From: SG8-30 sp963695085
Lineage (GTDB): Bacteria; Pseudomonadota; Gammaproteobacteria; Steroidobacterales; Steroidobacteraceae
Reading direction: 5' to 3'
DNA: 64,000 nt
NCBI GenBank assembly: GCA_963695085.1
Contig: CAVOFV010000002.1
Location: 62,001-126,000, forward strand
Below are positions 35,102 through 44,619 of the stretch, piece after piece; position 1 is the stretch's first letter, and each line of letters starts with the position of its first letter. Both the position numbers and the translations under genes were made by a program. A model generated the notes under the pieces. The model saw only the letters and a list, made by a program, of their open reading frames with translations. It did no database searches and had not been told where the DNA came from.

Positions 35102-35516
35102 ACCACGCCCCTGCCGGGCGCTGGCGCGGCTGCTGTGGGCGGTCCATTGCCTGGCCGCGGCCACGCCCTGGCTGGCCGGCTGTGCGACCTGGCTGGCGTG
35201 CGTCCTGTCCGCGGTGTGCCTGGCAGCCCTGCCATGGGTGCTGTCCGGCCTGCCCGGACCGCACTGCCGCGTGCAGGGGCTGCGGCGCCTGCCGGCGGGC
35301 TGGCGTGCGCGCCGGCCGGACGGCCGCTGGGTGCCGGTGCAGGTCACTGCCGCGACCCGCGTGCTGCCGGGTCTGGTGGTCTGCGGGCTCAGGGTCGAAG
35401 GCCGCCGTCGCGAGTGGTGGGTGCCGCGCGGCGCGCTGCCGGCCACCGAGTTCCGCCGCCTCAAAGTGGCGCTGCGGACGGGTGCGCCTGGCGGACTTGA
35501 TAGAATCGGGCCTTAG
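35076..35516 (+). CDS. YgfX-like membrane protein downstream of sdhE
   Basis: 146 aa from ATG 35076, inside the sdhE end. Two adjacent hydrophobic segments (about residues 17-53) form a helical hairpin. The soluble C-terminal part has LRRLPAGWRARRPDGRWVPV and WWVPRGALPATEFRRLKVAL, the pattern of the YgfX (DUF1434) family; position next to sdhE agrees. E. coli YgfX (CptA) was described as a cell-division inhibitor toxin with sdhE as antitoxin, but that role is debated. Similarity is seen by pattern only, so the family call is moderate. Confidence 0.65.
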   Translation: MPSWQFAAEPRPCRALARLLWAVHCLAAATPWLAGCATWLACVLSAVCLAALPWVLSGLPGPHCRVQGLRRLPAGWRARRPDGRWVPVQVTAATRVLPGLVVCGLRVEGRRREWWVPRGALPATEFRRLKVALRTGAPGGLDRIGP

Positions 35517-35593
35517 CAGCCACCAGGAGGCTGGCGCGCCCGCCGCAGACGCCGGATCGCGAACTAATCGCGGCCCCGGCGGTCAATCCAACC

Positions 35594-36232
35594 GTGGACA
35601 CGACAGGCGCCCTGCAGACAGTTTTGCCCACAGGGCCCGATACCAGCGATCTCGCACTCGTGCGTCGCGTCCAGAAGGGCGACAAGTCGGCTTTCGACGC
35701 GCTCGTGCTCAAGTACCAGCACAAGATCCTCAAGCTGGTGCAGCGCTATGTGCGCGACCATGCCGAGGCGGAGGACGTGGTGCAGGACGCGTTCATCAAG
35801 GCCTACCGGGCGCTGCCGGCGTTTCGCGGCGACAGCGCGTTCTATACGTGGATGTACCGCATCGCGATCAACACGGCGAAGAACTCGCTGGTCGCGGCGG
35901 GGCGGCGTCCGCTCACGTTCGATCTCGAGGCCCAGGACGCGGCCGGCGCCGAGTTCCGTTCGCGCCTCAGGGACACCGACACGCCGGAGCGCCTGCTGCT
36001 GACCGAGGAGATCCGCAGCACGGTCAATCGCGCGATTGACACGCTGCCCGACGACCTGCGCACGGCGATCGTGCTGCGGGAACTGGAGGGCTTCAGCTAC
36101 GAGGAGATCGCCACCACGATGGAGTGCCCGGTCGGGACCGTGCGCTCGAGGATATTTCGCGCCCGCGAGGCCATCGACCGCCACCTCAAGGTGGTGTTCG
36201 AGGGCGGTCTCGGACGCTCCGGAGACGACTGA
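35594..36232 (+). CDS. rpoE: RpoE, extracytoplasmic-stress sigma factor
   Basis: 212 aa from GTG 35594. Region 2 reads YVRDHAEAEDVVQDAFIKAYRAL and TWMYRIAINTAKN. Region 4 reads LPDDLRTAIVLRELEGFSYEEIATTMECPVGTVRSRIFRAREAI. This is the sigma-E (AlgU) subgroup controlling outer-membrane protein and LPS stress genes. A TAGAAT -10-like hexamer lies at 35501-35506. It overlaps rseA by one base (TGATG), coupling sigma and anti-sigma synthesis. Confidence 0.96.
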   Translation: MDTTGALQTVLPTGPDTSDLALVRRVQKGDKSAFDALVLKYQHKILKLVQRYVRDHAEAEDVVQDAFIKAYRALPAFRGDSAFYTWMYRIAINTAKNSLVAAGRRPLTFDLEAQDAAGAEFRSRLRDTDTPERLLLTEEIRSTVNRAIDTLPDDLRTAIVLRELEGFSYEEIATTMECPVGTVRSRIFRAREAIDRHLKVVFEGGLGRSGDD

Positions 36233-36861
36233 TGACCGAAACACTCAATGAACAGCTTTCGTGCTTCCTCGACGGTGAACTGCCGGAGGCCGAGACGACG
36301 TTGCTGCTGAAGCGGCTGGAAAGGGACGAAGAGCTGAAGGGCACGCTGTCGCGTTATTCGCTGATCGGCGCGGTGCTGCGCGCCGAAGGTGACGTGCCGG
36401 CCGCGCGCCACGTCGCTGCGCGCGTGCGCGCGGTGGTTTCGCGCGAACCGACGCTGCGTGACGCCCCGCGCGGGCCGCGTGAGCGCTGGTTGCGGCCGGT
36501 CGCCGGGCTGGCGCTGGCTGCCGGGGTGGCGGCGGCCGCGGTCCTGGTGCTGCCCGGTGTGCAGCGCGATTCCGGCGAGGTGCCGGAACGCGTTGCGGTG
36601 GTGCCGGCGGCGCCGGCGATGGCCGAGTTCGTGCCGGTCGTGGCCGCCACGGATGAGTCGGACGAGGCGCCGCAGACCTACACGACGCCGCCGGTTCCGG
36701 CCGGCTCCGGCAATGCGCTGTCAGCCGCGCAACTGGCGTCCTACCTGCTGGCGCACGGTGAATACACGGATCCGCTGGCCCGGCGCAGCGTGGTGACGGG
36801 CACGGCCGGGGCGCGGCTGGAGGCTGGGCCGGACGCCGGCCGGGACAGCGCAGCGCCATGA
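36232..36861 (+). CDS. rseA: RseA/MucA, anti-sigma-E factor
   Basis: 209 aa. The N-terminal cytoplasmic anti-sigma domain reads LNEQLSCFLDGELPEAE and LLLKRLERDEELKGTLSRYSLIGAVLR, family-typical. A membrane helix lies at about 84-103 (VAGLALAAGVAAAAVLVLP) and a periplasmic C-terminal part follows (QLASYLLAHGEYT). Stress proteases (DegS, RseP) cut it to free sigma-E. The start overlaps rpoE; the end overlaps rseB (ATGA). Confidence 0.93.
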   Translation: MTETLNEQLSCFLDGELPEAETTLLLKRLERDEELKGTLSRYSLIGAVLRAEGDVPAARHVAARVRAVVSREPTLRDAPRGPRERWLRPVAGLALAAGVAAAAVLVLPGVQRDSGEVPERVAVVPAAPAMAEFVPVVAATDESDEAPQTYTTPPVPAGSGNALSAAQLASYLLAHGEYTDPLARRSVVTGTAGARLEAGPDAGRDSAAP

Positions 36862-37829
36862 CCGCCAGGGCCGCGCTGGCACTCTTCGTGCTGGCCACCG
36901 CGGCGTCTGCGGCCGGCGCAGCCGACGACGGTCGCGCGTGGCTCGAGCGCATGAGCGAGACGCTGGCAACCGCCAGTTATTCCGGGGAATTCCGTCTCGA
37001 AGGGCAGGGCTACTCGGAGCGCATGCAGATCGTGCATCGGGTCCGCGATGGCCGGGTCTGCGAACGACTGGTGTCGCTGTCCGGCAACCGTCGCGAGCTG
37101 ATCCGGGACGGCGACGAGGTGACCGCGTACCTGCCCGACCGGCAAGTCGCCATCATCGAGCGGCGCCCGGACCGGGGCGGCCTGCTCGGCAAGCTGCCGC
37201 AATCCGGCGTGGGCCTCGAGCAGTGGTACGAAGTCCGGCACGAGGGCCGCGTCCCCGTACTGAATGCCCGGCCTGCCGCCATCATCCAGGTGCGGCCGCG
37301 CGACAACCTGCGCTACGGGCACCGGATCTGGGTGGACGAAGGGACGGCCATGCCGGTGCGGGCCGAGATCACGGACGCCGCCGGGCAGGTCATAGAACGG
37401 CTCAGGTTCACCCGCCTGGAACTGCGCCGCGACATACCGGACGCCGAGTTGCAGCCGGGCGTGGACCGTCGCGACTTTCGCTGGGTGCGGCAGGCATCGC
37501 GCGCGCCGGCGCAGGCGCCGGCCTGGAGCGTGCCGCAGCCGCCGGCCGGGTTCCGGGTGCTGGCCAGCGCGGTGCAGGAGATGATCGGCGTGCCGACACC
37601 CGTGGACCAGCTCGTGCTGTCGGACGGGCTGGCGTCGGTGTCAGTGTTCATTCATGCCACGGCCCCCGGCCAGACGCCGGCCACCGGGTCGAGCCGCGCG
37701 GGCACGTCCTCGAGCTTCTCCGCCGTCGTCGAGGGGCACCAGGTCACCGCGGTCGGCGAGGTGCCCCCCGGCACGCTCAAGGCGATCGTCTCGGGCGTCG
37801 TGCACCAGGGACCGGGTGACAGGCGCTGA
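36858..37829 (+). CDS. rseB: RseB/MucB, periplasmic regulator of sigma-E
   Basis: 323 aa with a signal peptide (cleavage near ASAAGA-A). The MucB/RseB N-terminal domain (AWLERMSETLATASYSGEF), a LolA-like lipid-sensing fold, is followed by a C-terminal domain (PPAGFRVLAS, SDGLASVSVFI). It binds RseA and protects it from cleavage. No rseC or mucD gene follows; a glutaredoxin-like gene begins two bases after its stop. Confidence 0.92.
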   Translation: MTARAALALFVLATAASAAGAADDGRAWLERMSETLATASYSGEFRLEGQGYSERMQIVHRVRDGRVCERLVSLSGNRRELIRDGDEVTAYLPDRQVAIIERRPDRGGLLGKLPQSGVGLEQWYEVRHEGRVPVLNARPAAIIQVRPRDNLRYGHRIWVDEGTAMPVRAEITDAAGQVIERLRFTRLELRRDIPDAELQPGVDRRDFRWVRQASRAPAQAPAWSVPQPPAGFRVLASAVQEMIGVPTPVDQLVLSDGLASVSVFIHATAPGQTPATGSSRAGTSSSFSAVVEGHQVTAVGEVPPGTLKAIVSGVVHQGPGDRR

Positions 37830-37830
37830 C

Positions 37831-38073
37831 GTGGCGGCGCGGCTGGTCGTCTATTCACGCGACGATTGCAGCCTGTGCGGGCAGATGATTGCCGAGTTGA
37901 ATGAATGGCTGGCGGGGCGCGGCCTGGCGGTCGTGGTGCGCGATGTGGACGCGGATCCGGCGATCCGCGCGCGCTTCGGCATGAAGATCCCGGTACTGAC
38001 GCTCGACGGCCGGCTGGTGTGCCATGGCCGGTTCGAGGCCGCGCGGCTGGAGGACCGGCTGCGCGAGGCCTGA
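37831..38073 (+). CDS. Glutaredoxin-family (DUF836-like) small thiol protein
   Basis: 80 aa from GTG 37831 (GTG 37816 is an alternative inside rseB). It has a thioredoxin fold pattern: LVVYSRDDCSLCGQMI with a CxxC at C13 and C16, then VVVRDVDADPAIRARFGMKIPVLTLDG with the cis-proline, and CHGRFEAARL. DUF836-type proteins are usually annotated as glutaredoxin-like of unknown substrate. Lying in the sigma-E operon, where rseC would usually be, suggests a periplasm- or envelope-linked redox role, but there is no signal peptide. Confidence 0.82.
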   Translation: MAARLVVYSRDDCSLCGQMIAELNEWLAGRGLAVVVRDVDADPAIRARFGMKIPVLTLDGRLVCHGRFEAARLEDRLREA

Positions 38074-38091
38074 GCAGCCACGGCCGGCTGC

Positions 38092-38097
38092 TATAAT
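38092..38097 (+). promoter_or_regulatory. Perfect -10 hexamer upstream of lepA
   Basis: TATAAT stands 60 bases before the lepA ATG and 18 after the preceding stop. The -35 is weak (CTGAGC with a 16-base spacer, three of six). In GC-rich DNA a perfect TATAAT in the intergenic position is likely meaningful, suggesting that lepA-lepB can be expressed independently of sigma-E operon transcription. Confidence 0.5.
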
Positions 38098-38157
38098 GCC
38101 CGGCTTCTCGGCACCTCTCCCCGCAACCGCCATGAACCGGGCCCGGCGCGACCCTCG

Positions 38158-39951
<1,794 letters not shown>

Positions 39952-39975
39952 GGGCGTCGCCGTTCGCGACCGCCC

Positions 39976-40779
39976 ATGCACGAGGGAGACATGATGATCG
40001 TCGATTTTTCGTTCGTGCTGGTCGTGCTGGCGCTCGTCACCGGGTCGGTCGCGGCGCTCGATCGCTGGGTCCTCAGGCCGCGGCGCGCGGCGCGCGTTCC
40101 GGCCGGCCGCGAACCGGTGCTCGTCGACTACGCGCGCTCGTTCTTCCCGGTCATCCTGATCGTGCTGGTGCTGCGCTCCTTCCTGTACGAACCGTTCCGC
40201 ATCCCGTCGGACTCGATGATGCCGACCCTCGTGCAGGGCGACTTCATATTCGTGAACAAGTGGGGTTACGGCCTGCGCCTGCCGGTGCTCAACTGGAAGG
40301 TGATGGAGACCGGTGATCCGGTCCGTGGCGACGTGGTAGTGTTCCGCAAGCCGACCGAACCGTCCGTGGTGTTCATCAAGCGGCTGGTCGGTCTGCCGGG
40401 CGACCGCATCCGGGTCACCGCGACGCAGTTGTACCTGAACGGCGAGCCGGTGCCGCTGGAGCCGGGAGACTTCTACCGGGGAACGAAGGAGGACCAGTAT
40501 CCGTTCACGGTGGTAGGACTCGAGCGGCTGGGCGGGGCCGTGCACACCCTCATGTTCGACCCGGCGCGGCCGAGCAGCCAGGGCGAGTGGGTGGTGCCGG
40601 AGGGTCATTACTTCATGATGGGGGATAACCGCAACAACAGCCGCGACAGCCGCTTCCCGGAAGTCGGGTTCGTCCCGCAGGGGAACCTGATAGGCAAGGC
40701 GGTGGCAATATGGCTGTCCTTCAACCCGGACCCCGGCGCGTGGCTGCTGTGGGACCGGATGGGCGCACGGATAGAGTAG
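39976..40779 (+). CDS. lepB: LepB, signal peptidase I
   Basis: 267 aa. N-terminal membrane segments (about 7-27 and 55-70) anchor a periplasmic catalytic domain. The catalytic serine lies in FRIPSDSMMPTL and the lysine in VFIKRLVGLPGDRI; GHYFMMGDNRNNSRDSR is the third signature. It removes Sec and Tat signal peptides. ATG 39991 (MMIVDFS) is an alternative start. The inserted stretch around YRGTKEDQYPF is typical of gammaproteobacterial LepB. Confidence 0.95.
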   Translation: MHEGDMMIVDFSFVLVVLALVTGSVAALDRWVLRPRRAARVPAGREPVLVDYARSFFPVILIVLVLRSFLYEPFRIPSDSMMPTLVQGDFIFVNKWGYGLRLPVLNWKVMETGDPVRGDVVVFRKPTEPSVVFIKRLVGLPGDRIRVTATQLYLNGEPVPLEPGDFYRGTKEDQYPFTVVGLERLGGAVHTLMFDPARPSSQGEWVVPEGHYFMMGDNRNNSRDSRFPEVGFVPQGNLIGKAVAIWLSFNPDPGAWLLWDRMGARIE

Positions 40780-40782
40780 GGA

Positions 40783-41163
40783 GTGAAAGACATGCGAAGC
40801 AGACAATCGGGGATGACATTCCTCGGGGTGCTGGTGCTGATCCTGGTCGTCGGCACCTGGGTGTACGCCGCAATGAGGCTGACGCCGGTGTACCTCGAAT
40901 ACATGAAGGTCGCCAGCACGCTGGAAAAAGTGCATGACGAGTACGATGCCAGCCCTGAGACTTCAGAGCCCATGCTGCGCAAGGCCATCGAGCGCCATTT
41001 CGACATCGAATCGGTGACGGTGCTGACGCCAAGGGACATCGGCATCAAGCGCGAGAGTGGCATGTACCTGGTGACGGCGGACTACGAGGAAACCGTTCCT
41101 TTTGCCTTCAATGTCTTCTTCCTCGTGACGTTCGAAAAGACCGTTGAGATCCAGGCGCGCTGA
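40783..41163 (+). CDS. DUF4845 membrane protein of the lepB-rnc cluster
   Basis: 126 aa from GTG 40783 (ATG 40792 is possible). A short basic start (RSRQSGM) is followed by one hydrophobic helix (TFLGVLVLILVVGTWVYAA) that resembles a prepilin N-terminus without glutamate. The periplasmic part reads LTPVYLEYMKVASTLEKV. This matches the DUF4845 family, a conserved unknown between lepB and rnc in Pseudomonas and relatives. Function unknown. Confidence 0.88.
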   Translation: MKDMRSRQSGMTFLGVLVLILVVGTWVYAAMRLTPVYLEYMKVASTLEKVHDEYDASPETSEPMLRKAIERHFDIESVTVLTPRDIGIKRESGMYLVTADYEETVPFAFNVFFLVTFEKTVEIQAR

Positions 41164-41188
41164 AACCGCAGCGCAGGAGCGAAGCGGG

Positions 41189-41875
41189 ATGGGTTCGCCG
41201 ATGTCCTGGGCCGAGGCCGCGCTCGGTTCCCGCCTGGGCAGCGAGGCGCTGCTCGAGGATGCGCTCACCCACCGCAGCCACGGCTCGCGCAACAACGAGC
41301 GGCTCGAGTACCTGGGCGACGCAGTCCTCAACTTCGTGGTGGCCGAACTGCTGTATCGGGAGTTCGACGGCGCGTCGGAAGGCGAGCTGTCGCGCTACCG
41401 CGCCAGCCTGGTGAGCGGCGAGACCCTCGGCGAGGTTGCCGCGGCCATCGGTCTCGGCGAGCACCTGCGGCTCGGCGAGGGCGAACTCAAGTCGGGGGGT
41501 TACCGCCGCACCTCGATCCTGGCCGATGCGCTGGAAGCGCTGATCGGCGCGCTGTTCCTGGACCGCGGGCTGGATGAAGCGCGCAGCGCGGTGCAACGAT
41601 TGCTCGGGCCGCGGCTGCGGCGGTTGCCGACGGCCGCCGCGCTCAAGGACCCGAAGACCCGCTTGCAGGAGCGGATGCAGGGCAAGGGACTGGACCTGCC
41701 CCGGTACGAGGTTGTCGCGGTGAGCGGCGAGCCTCACGACCAGGAGTTCGAGGTCAGTTGCGAGCTGTCCGGGCTGGGCCTGCGCGCGCTGGCGCGCGGC
41801 TCCAGCCGGCGGCGTGCCGAGCAGGAAGCCGCCGCGCTGGTGCTGCAGCAGTGCGAGGCCGCGAACCTGCCATGA
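41189..41875 (+). CDS. rnc: Rnc, ribonuclease III
   Basis: 228 aa from ATG 41189, with AGGAG upstream (spacing about nine). It cleaves double-stranded RNA in rRNA and mRNA maturation. The catalytic signature NERLEYLGDAVLNFVVAELLY and the second acidic cluster DALEALIGALFLD are present. The C-terminal double-stranded RNA-binding domain has DPKTRLQERMQGKGLDLPRYEVV and ending GSSRRRAEQEAA. Its stop overlaps the era start (ATGA), the typical rnc-era coupling. Confidence 0.96.
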   Translation: MGSPMSWAEAALGSRLGSEALLEDALTHRSHGSRNNERLEYLGDAVLNFVVAELLYREFDGASEGELSRYRASLVSGETLGEVAAAIGLGEHLRLGEGELKSGGYRRTSILADALEALIGALFLDRGLDEARSAVQRLLGPRLRRLPTAAALKDPKTRLQERMQGKGLDLPRYEVVAVSGEPHDQEFEVSCELSGLGLRALARGSSRRRAEQEAAALVLQQCEAANLP

Positions 41876-42771
41876 ACGATCCCGCCTTCCGCTGCGGTTT
41901 CGTCGCGCTGGTGGGCCGGCCGAACGTCGGCAAGTCGACCTTGCTCAACGCGCTGGTCGGACAGAAGGTCAGCATCGTGTCGCCGAAGCCGCAGACGACG
42001 CGCCACCGCATCGCGGGCATCCTGTCGCGCCCCGGCTGGCAGGCCGTGTTCCTCGATACACCGGGCCTCAACTCGCGCAAGGCGTCCGGGCTGAATCGTG
42101 CGATGAACCGCGCGGCGCTGGGCTCGCTGGCCGAGGCCGACCTGCTGTGCATGGTGGTGGATGCGACACGCTGGACGGACGAGGATGACACCGTGCTGGC
42201 ACGGGTGCGGGATTCGGGCACGCCGACCGTACTGGTCCTGAACAAGGCGGACCGGATCCGTCCGCGGCAGCTGCTGCTGCCGCAGATCGAGCGACTGGCC
42301 GCACTGCATCCCTTCGTCGAGATCGTGCCGTTGTCCGCGTTGAGCGGCGAGAACCTCGAACGGCTGGTGGCGCTGCTGCCGGCGCGGCTGCCGCACGCCG
42401 GGCCGCTGTACCCCGACGACCAGGTCACCGACCGCAGCGAGCGATTCATGGTCGCTGAAATCGTGCGCGAAAAGCTCACGCAGGTGCTGCGGGAGGAATT
42501 GCCGTACGGGCTGACCGTCGAGATCGAGCGGTGGCAGGAGGAAGACGGCCGACTGACGATCGGGACGGTCATCTGGGTCGAGCGCGAAGGGCAGCGGCGC
42601 ATCGTCATTGGCGAGGGCGGCCAGCTGCTCAAGGAGGTTGGCGGTGCCGCGCGCCTGGACATCAATCGCCTGCTGGACCGCCGCGTGCACCTCGAAATGT
42701 GGGTCAAGGTCCGGGAGAACTGGGCCGACAACGAGGCCGCGCTGCGGAATTTCGGCTACGACCCGGCATGA
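41872..42771 (+). CDS. era: Era, GTPase for 16S rRNA maturation
   Basis: 299 aa. The GTPase domain shows G1 GRPNVGKSTLLNAL, SPKPQTTRHRIAGI, G3 DTPGL, and G4 LNKADRI. The KH domain near the C-terminus has ERWQEEDGRLTI and GEGGQLLKEVGGAARLDI. It binds the 3' end of 16S rRNA. It is fused translationally on both sides: overlap with rnc and with recO. Confidence 0.97.
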   Translation: MNDPAFRCGFVALVGRPNVGKSTLLNALVGQKVSIVSPKPQTTRHRIAGILSRPGWQAVFLDTPGLNSRKASGLNRAMNRAALGSLAEADLLCMVVDATRWTDEDDTVLARVRDSGTPTVLVLNKADRIRPRQLLLPQIERLAALHPFVEIVPLSALSGENLERLVALLPARLPHAGPLYPDDQVTDRSERFMVAEIVREKLTQVLREELPYGLTVEIERWQEEDGRLTIGTVIWVEREGQRRIVIGEGGQLLKEVGGAARLDINRLLDRRVHLEMWVKVRENWADNEAALRNFGYDPA

Positions 42772-43499
42772 GCCGGTCCCGCAGAGTCGCACTCGAGCCG
42801 GCCTTCCTGCTGCACCATCGAGACTGGAGCGACAGCAGCCGCATCCTCGACTTCATGACCCGCGACAATGGCCGGGTCACGCTGTTCGCGCGCGGGGCAC
42901 GGCGCCCGAAGTCGCCACTGCGCCCTGCGCTGCAGCCCTTCGTGCCGCTGCTCGTCTCGTGGTCCGGCAGCGGCGACGGCGGCCAGCTGACCGGCGTGGA
43001 GCCGGCAGGACGCGTCGCGCCCCTGCCGCCAGCCCGGCTCATGTCCGGGTTCTATCTCAACGAATTGCTGCTGCGCCTCACCCGGCACGAGGACGCGATG
43101 CCGGACGTCTTCCAAGCCTACGCCATGGCGCTTGACGGCCTGCGCCACGGCGACACCGAGCAGCCCGCGTTGCGGCGATTCGAGAAGGCGCTGCTGGGCT
43201 GCCTCGGCTACGGCCTCGACCTGGCCACCGAGGCCGGTAGCGACGAACCGCTCGCCGCCGAACGGTACTATCATTTCCGTGCAGGCAGCGGGTTCATGGC
43301 GGCCGGGGAAGTCGCCGCCGAGGGTGCCTTCCGCGGTGCGGACCTGCTGGCGCTCGCGGCGGACCGGCTCGAGTCGCCGGCGACGCTGCGTGCGGCCCGG
43401 CGGCTGCTGCGCGAGTCGCTGGAGCACTGCCTGGAGGGCAGGGGCCTGAAGAGCCGCGACGTGATGCTGGCGCTGCGCCGGCGGGAGGCCGACAAGTGA
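42768..43499 (+). CDS. recO: RecO, DNA repair mediator
   Basis: 243 aa. The N-terminal OB fold reads EPAFLLHHRDWSDSSRILDFMT and VTLFARGARRPKS; the helical C-terminal part includes MSGFYLNELLLRL and RRFEKALLGCLGYG. RecO with RecR loads RecA on SSB-coated DNA. ATG 42768 overlaps the era stop; its stop overlaps the GTG of pdxJ. It lacks zinc-binding cysteines, as other gammaproteobacterial RecO proteins. Confidence 0.93.
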   Translation: MSRSRRVALEPAFLLHHRDWSDSSRILDFMTRDNGRVTLFARGARRPKSPLRPALQPFVPLLVSWSGSGDGGQLTGVEPAGRVAPLPPARLMSGFYLNELLLRLTRHEDAMPDVFQAYAMALDGLRHGDTEQPALRRFEKALLGCLGYGLDLATEAGSDEPLAAERYYHFRAGSGFMAAGEVAAEGAFRGADLLALAADRLESPATLRAARRLLRESLEHCLEGRGLKSRDVMLALRRREADK

Positions 43500-44233
43500 G
43501 TTCCTTGGCGATTGCCCTGGGCGTCAACATCGATCACGTCGCAACGCTGCGGCAGGCGCGCCGCGCCGCCGTCCCGGACCCGCTGCAGGCGGCGCTGCTG
43601 GCCGAACAGTCGGGCGCAGACAGCATCACGCTGCACCTGCGCGAGGACCGGCGCCACATCCAGGACCGCGACGTCGCCGCAATGCGCGCCGCGCTCCGGA
43701 CCCGCATGAACCTGGAGATGGCCGCGACCGACGAGATGGTGGGCATCGCGTGCCGCATCCGCCCGGCCGACGTCTGCCTGGTGCCCGAACACCGCGCTGA
43801 ACTGACGACGGAGGGCGGGCTGAACGTGGCCGGCCAGGTGCCGCACATCCGCGCCGTGTGCGCGCAGCTCGCGGCCGCGGGCATCCGGGTGTCGCTGTTC
43901 ATCGATCCGGATGCGGCGCAGGTCGATGCCGCCGTTGCCGTGGGCGCGCCGGCCGTCGAACTGCACACGGGTGCTTACGCCGGTGCCGCGGCCGAGGGCC
44001 GCGGCACCGAGCTGCAGCGGCTGGCGCAGGCGGCTCGTGCCGCCGCGGCCGCGGGCCTGGTCGTCAATGCCGGACACGGGCTCGACTATGGCAACGTGCA
44101 GCCGGTCGCGGCGCTGCCGGAGATCGTGGAACTCAACATCGGTCACTCGATCGTCGCGCGGGCGGTGTTCACGGGACTGGGCTCCGCGGTCGCCGAGATG
44201 AAGCGATTGATGCTCCAGGCGCGCGGCACATGA
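43496..44233 (+). CDS. pdxJ: PdxJ, pyridoxine 5'-phosphate synthase
   Basis: 245 aa from GTG 43496 (GTGA overlap with recO). A TIM-barrel enzyme that makes PNP from 1-deoxyxylulose 5-phosphate and 3-amino-2-oxopropyl phosphate. Motifs: LGVNIDHVATLRQAR, ITLHLREDRRHIQDRD, LVPEHRAELTTEGGL, and ELHTGAYA, NAGHGLDYGNV, LNIGHSIVARAV. The recO-pdxJ-acpS order matches E. coli. It overlaps acpS by four bases. Confidence 0.96.
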   Translation: MSSLAIALGVNIDHVATLRQARRAAVPDPLQAALLAEQSGADSITLHLREDRRHIQDRDVAAMRAALRTRMNLEMAATDEMVGIACRIRPADVCLVPEHRAELTTEGGLNVAGQVPHIRAVCAQLAAAGIRVSLFIDPDAAQVDAAVAVGAPAVELHTGAYAGAAAEGRGTELQRLAQAARAAAAAGLVVNAGHGLDYGNVQPVAALPEIVELNIGHSIVARAVFTGLGSAVAEMKRLMLQARGT

Positions 44234-44619
44234 TCTTCGGCATCGGCACGGACGTGGTGCAGATCGATCGCGTCGCGCAGGTCTACGAACGTTACGGACA
44301 GCGCTTCGCCGAGCGGCTGCTGATGCCCGAGGAACTGGCGCTGTTCGACGGCCACAAGCGGCCGGCGCGCTTCCTGGCGATGCGCTTTGCGGCCAAGGAG
44401 GCCATCGCCAAGGCGCTGGGCACCGGCTTCGCCCACGGCATCTGGATCCGCGACGTCGGCTTCATGGCTGACCGGCGTGGCCGCCCGCAGGTGCGCTTTT
44501 CGGCGCGGGGGCGCAAGGTCGCGGACGGTTTCGGGGTCGGTGACGGTCACGTCAGCCTGAGCGACGAGGCCGGGCTGGTGTTTGCGGTGGCCGTGCTCAT
44601 GCGCCGGGGCGCGCCTTGA
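44230..44619 (+). CDS. acpS: AcpS, holo-[acyl-carrier-protein] synthase
   Basis: 129 aa. It transfers phosphopantetheine from CoA to apo-ACP. Motifs: FGIGTDVVQIDRV (metal-binding Asp) and RFLAMRFAAKEAIAKALGTG (Glu and Lys of the active site). Start and stop both sit in four-base overlaps, with pdxJ (ATGA) and rlmD (TTGA). Confidence 0.96.
   Translation: MIFGIGTDVVQIDRVAQVYERYGQRFAERLLMPEELALFDGHKRPARFLAMRFAAKEAIAKALGTGFAHGIWIRDVGFMADRRGRPQVRFSARGRKVADGFGVGDGHVSLSDEAGLVFAVAVLMRRGAP

Noticed and set aside
35076..35516. A sdhE-ygfX toxin-antitoxin pair
   Set aside because: The claim for E. coli CptA/CptB is disputed and here sdhE sits in the sdh operon with its flavinylation role; membrane location alone does not show toxicity.
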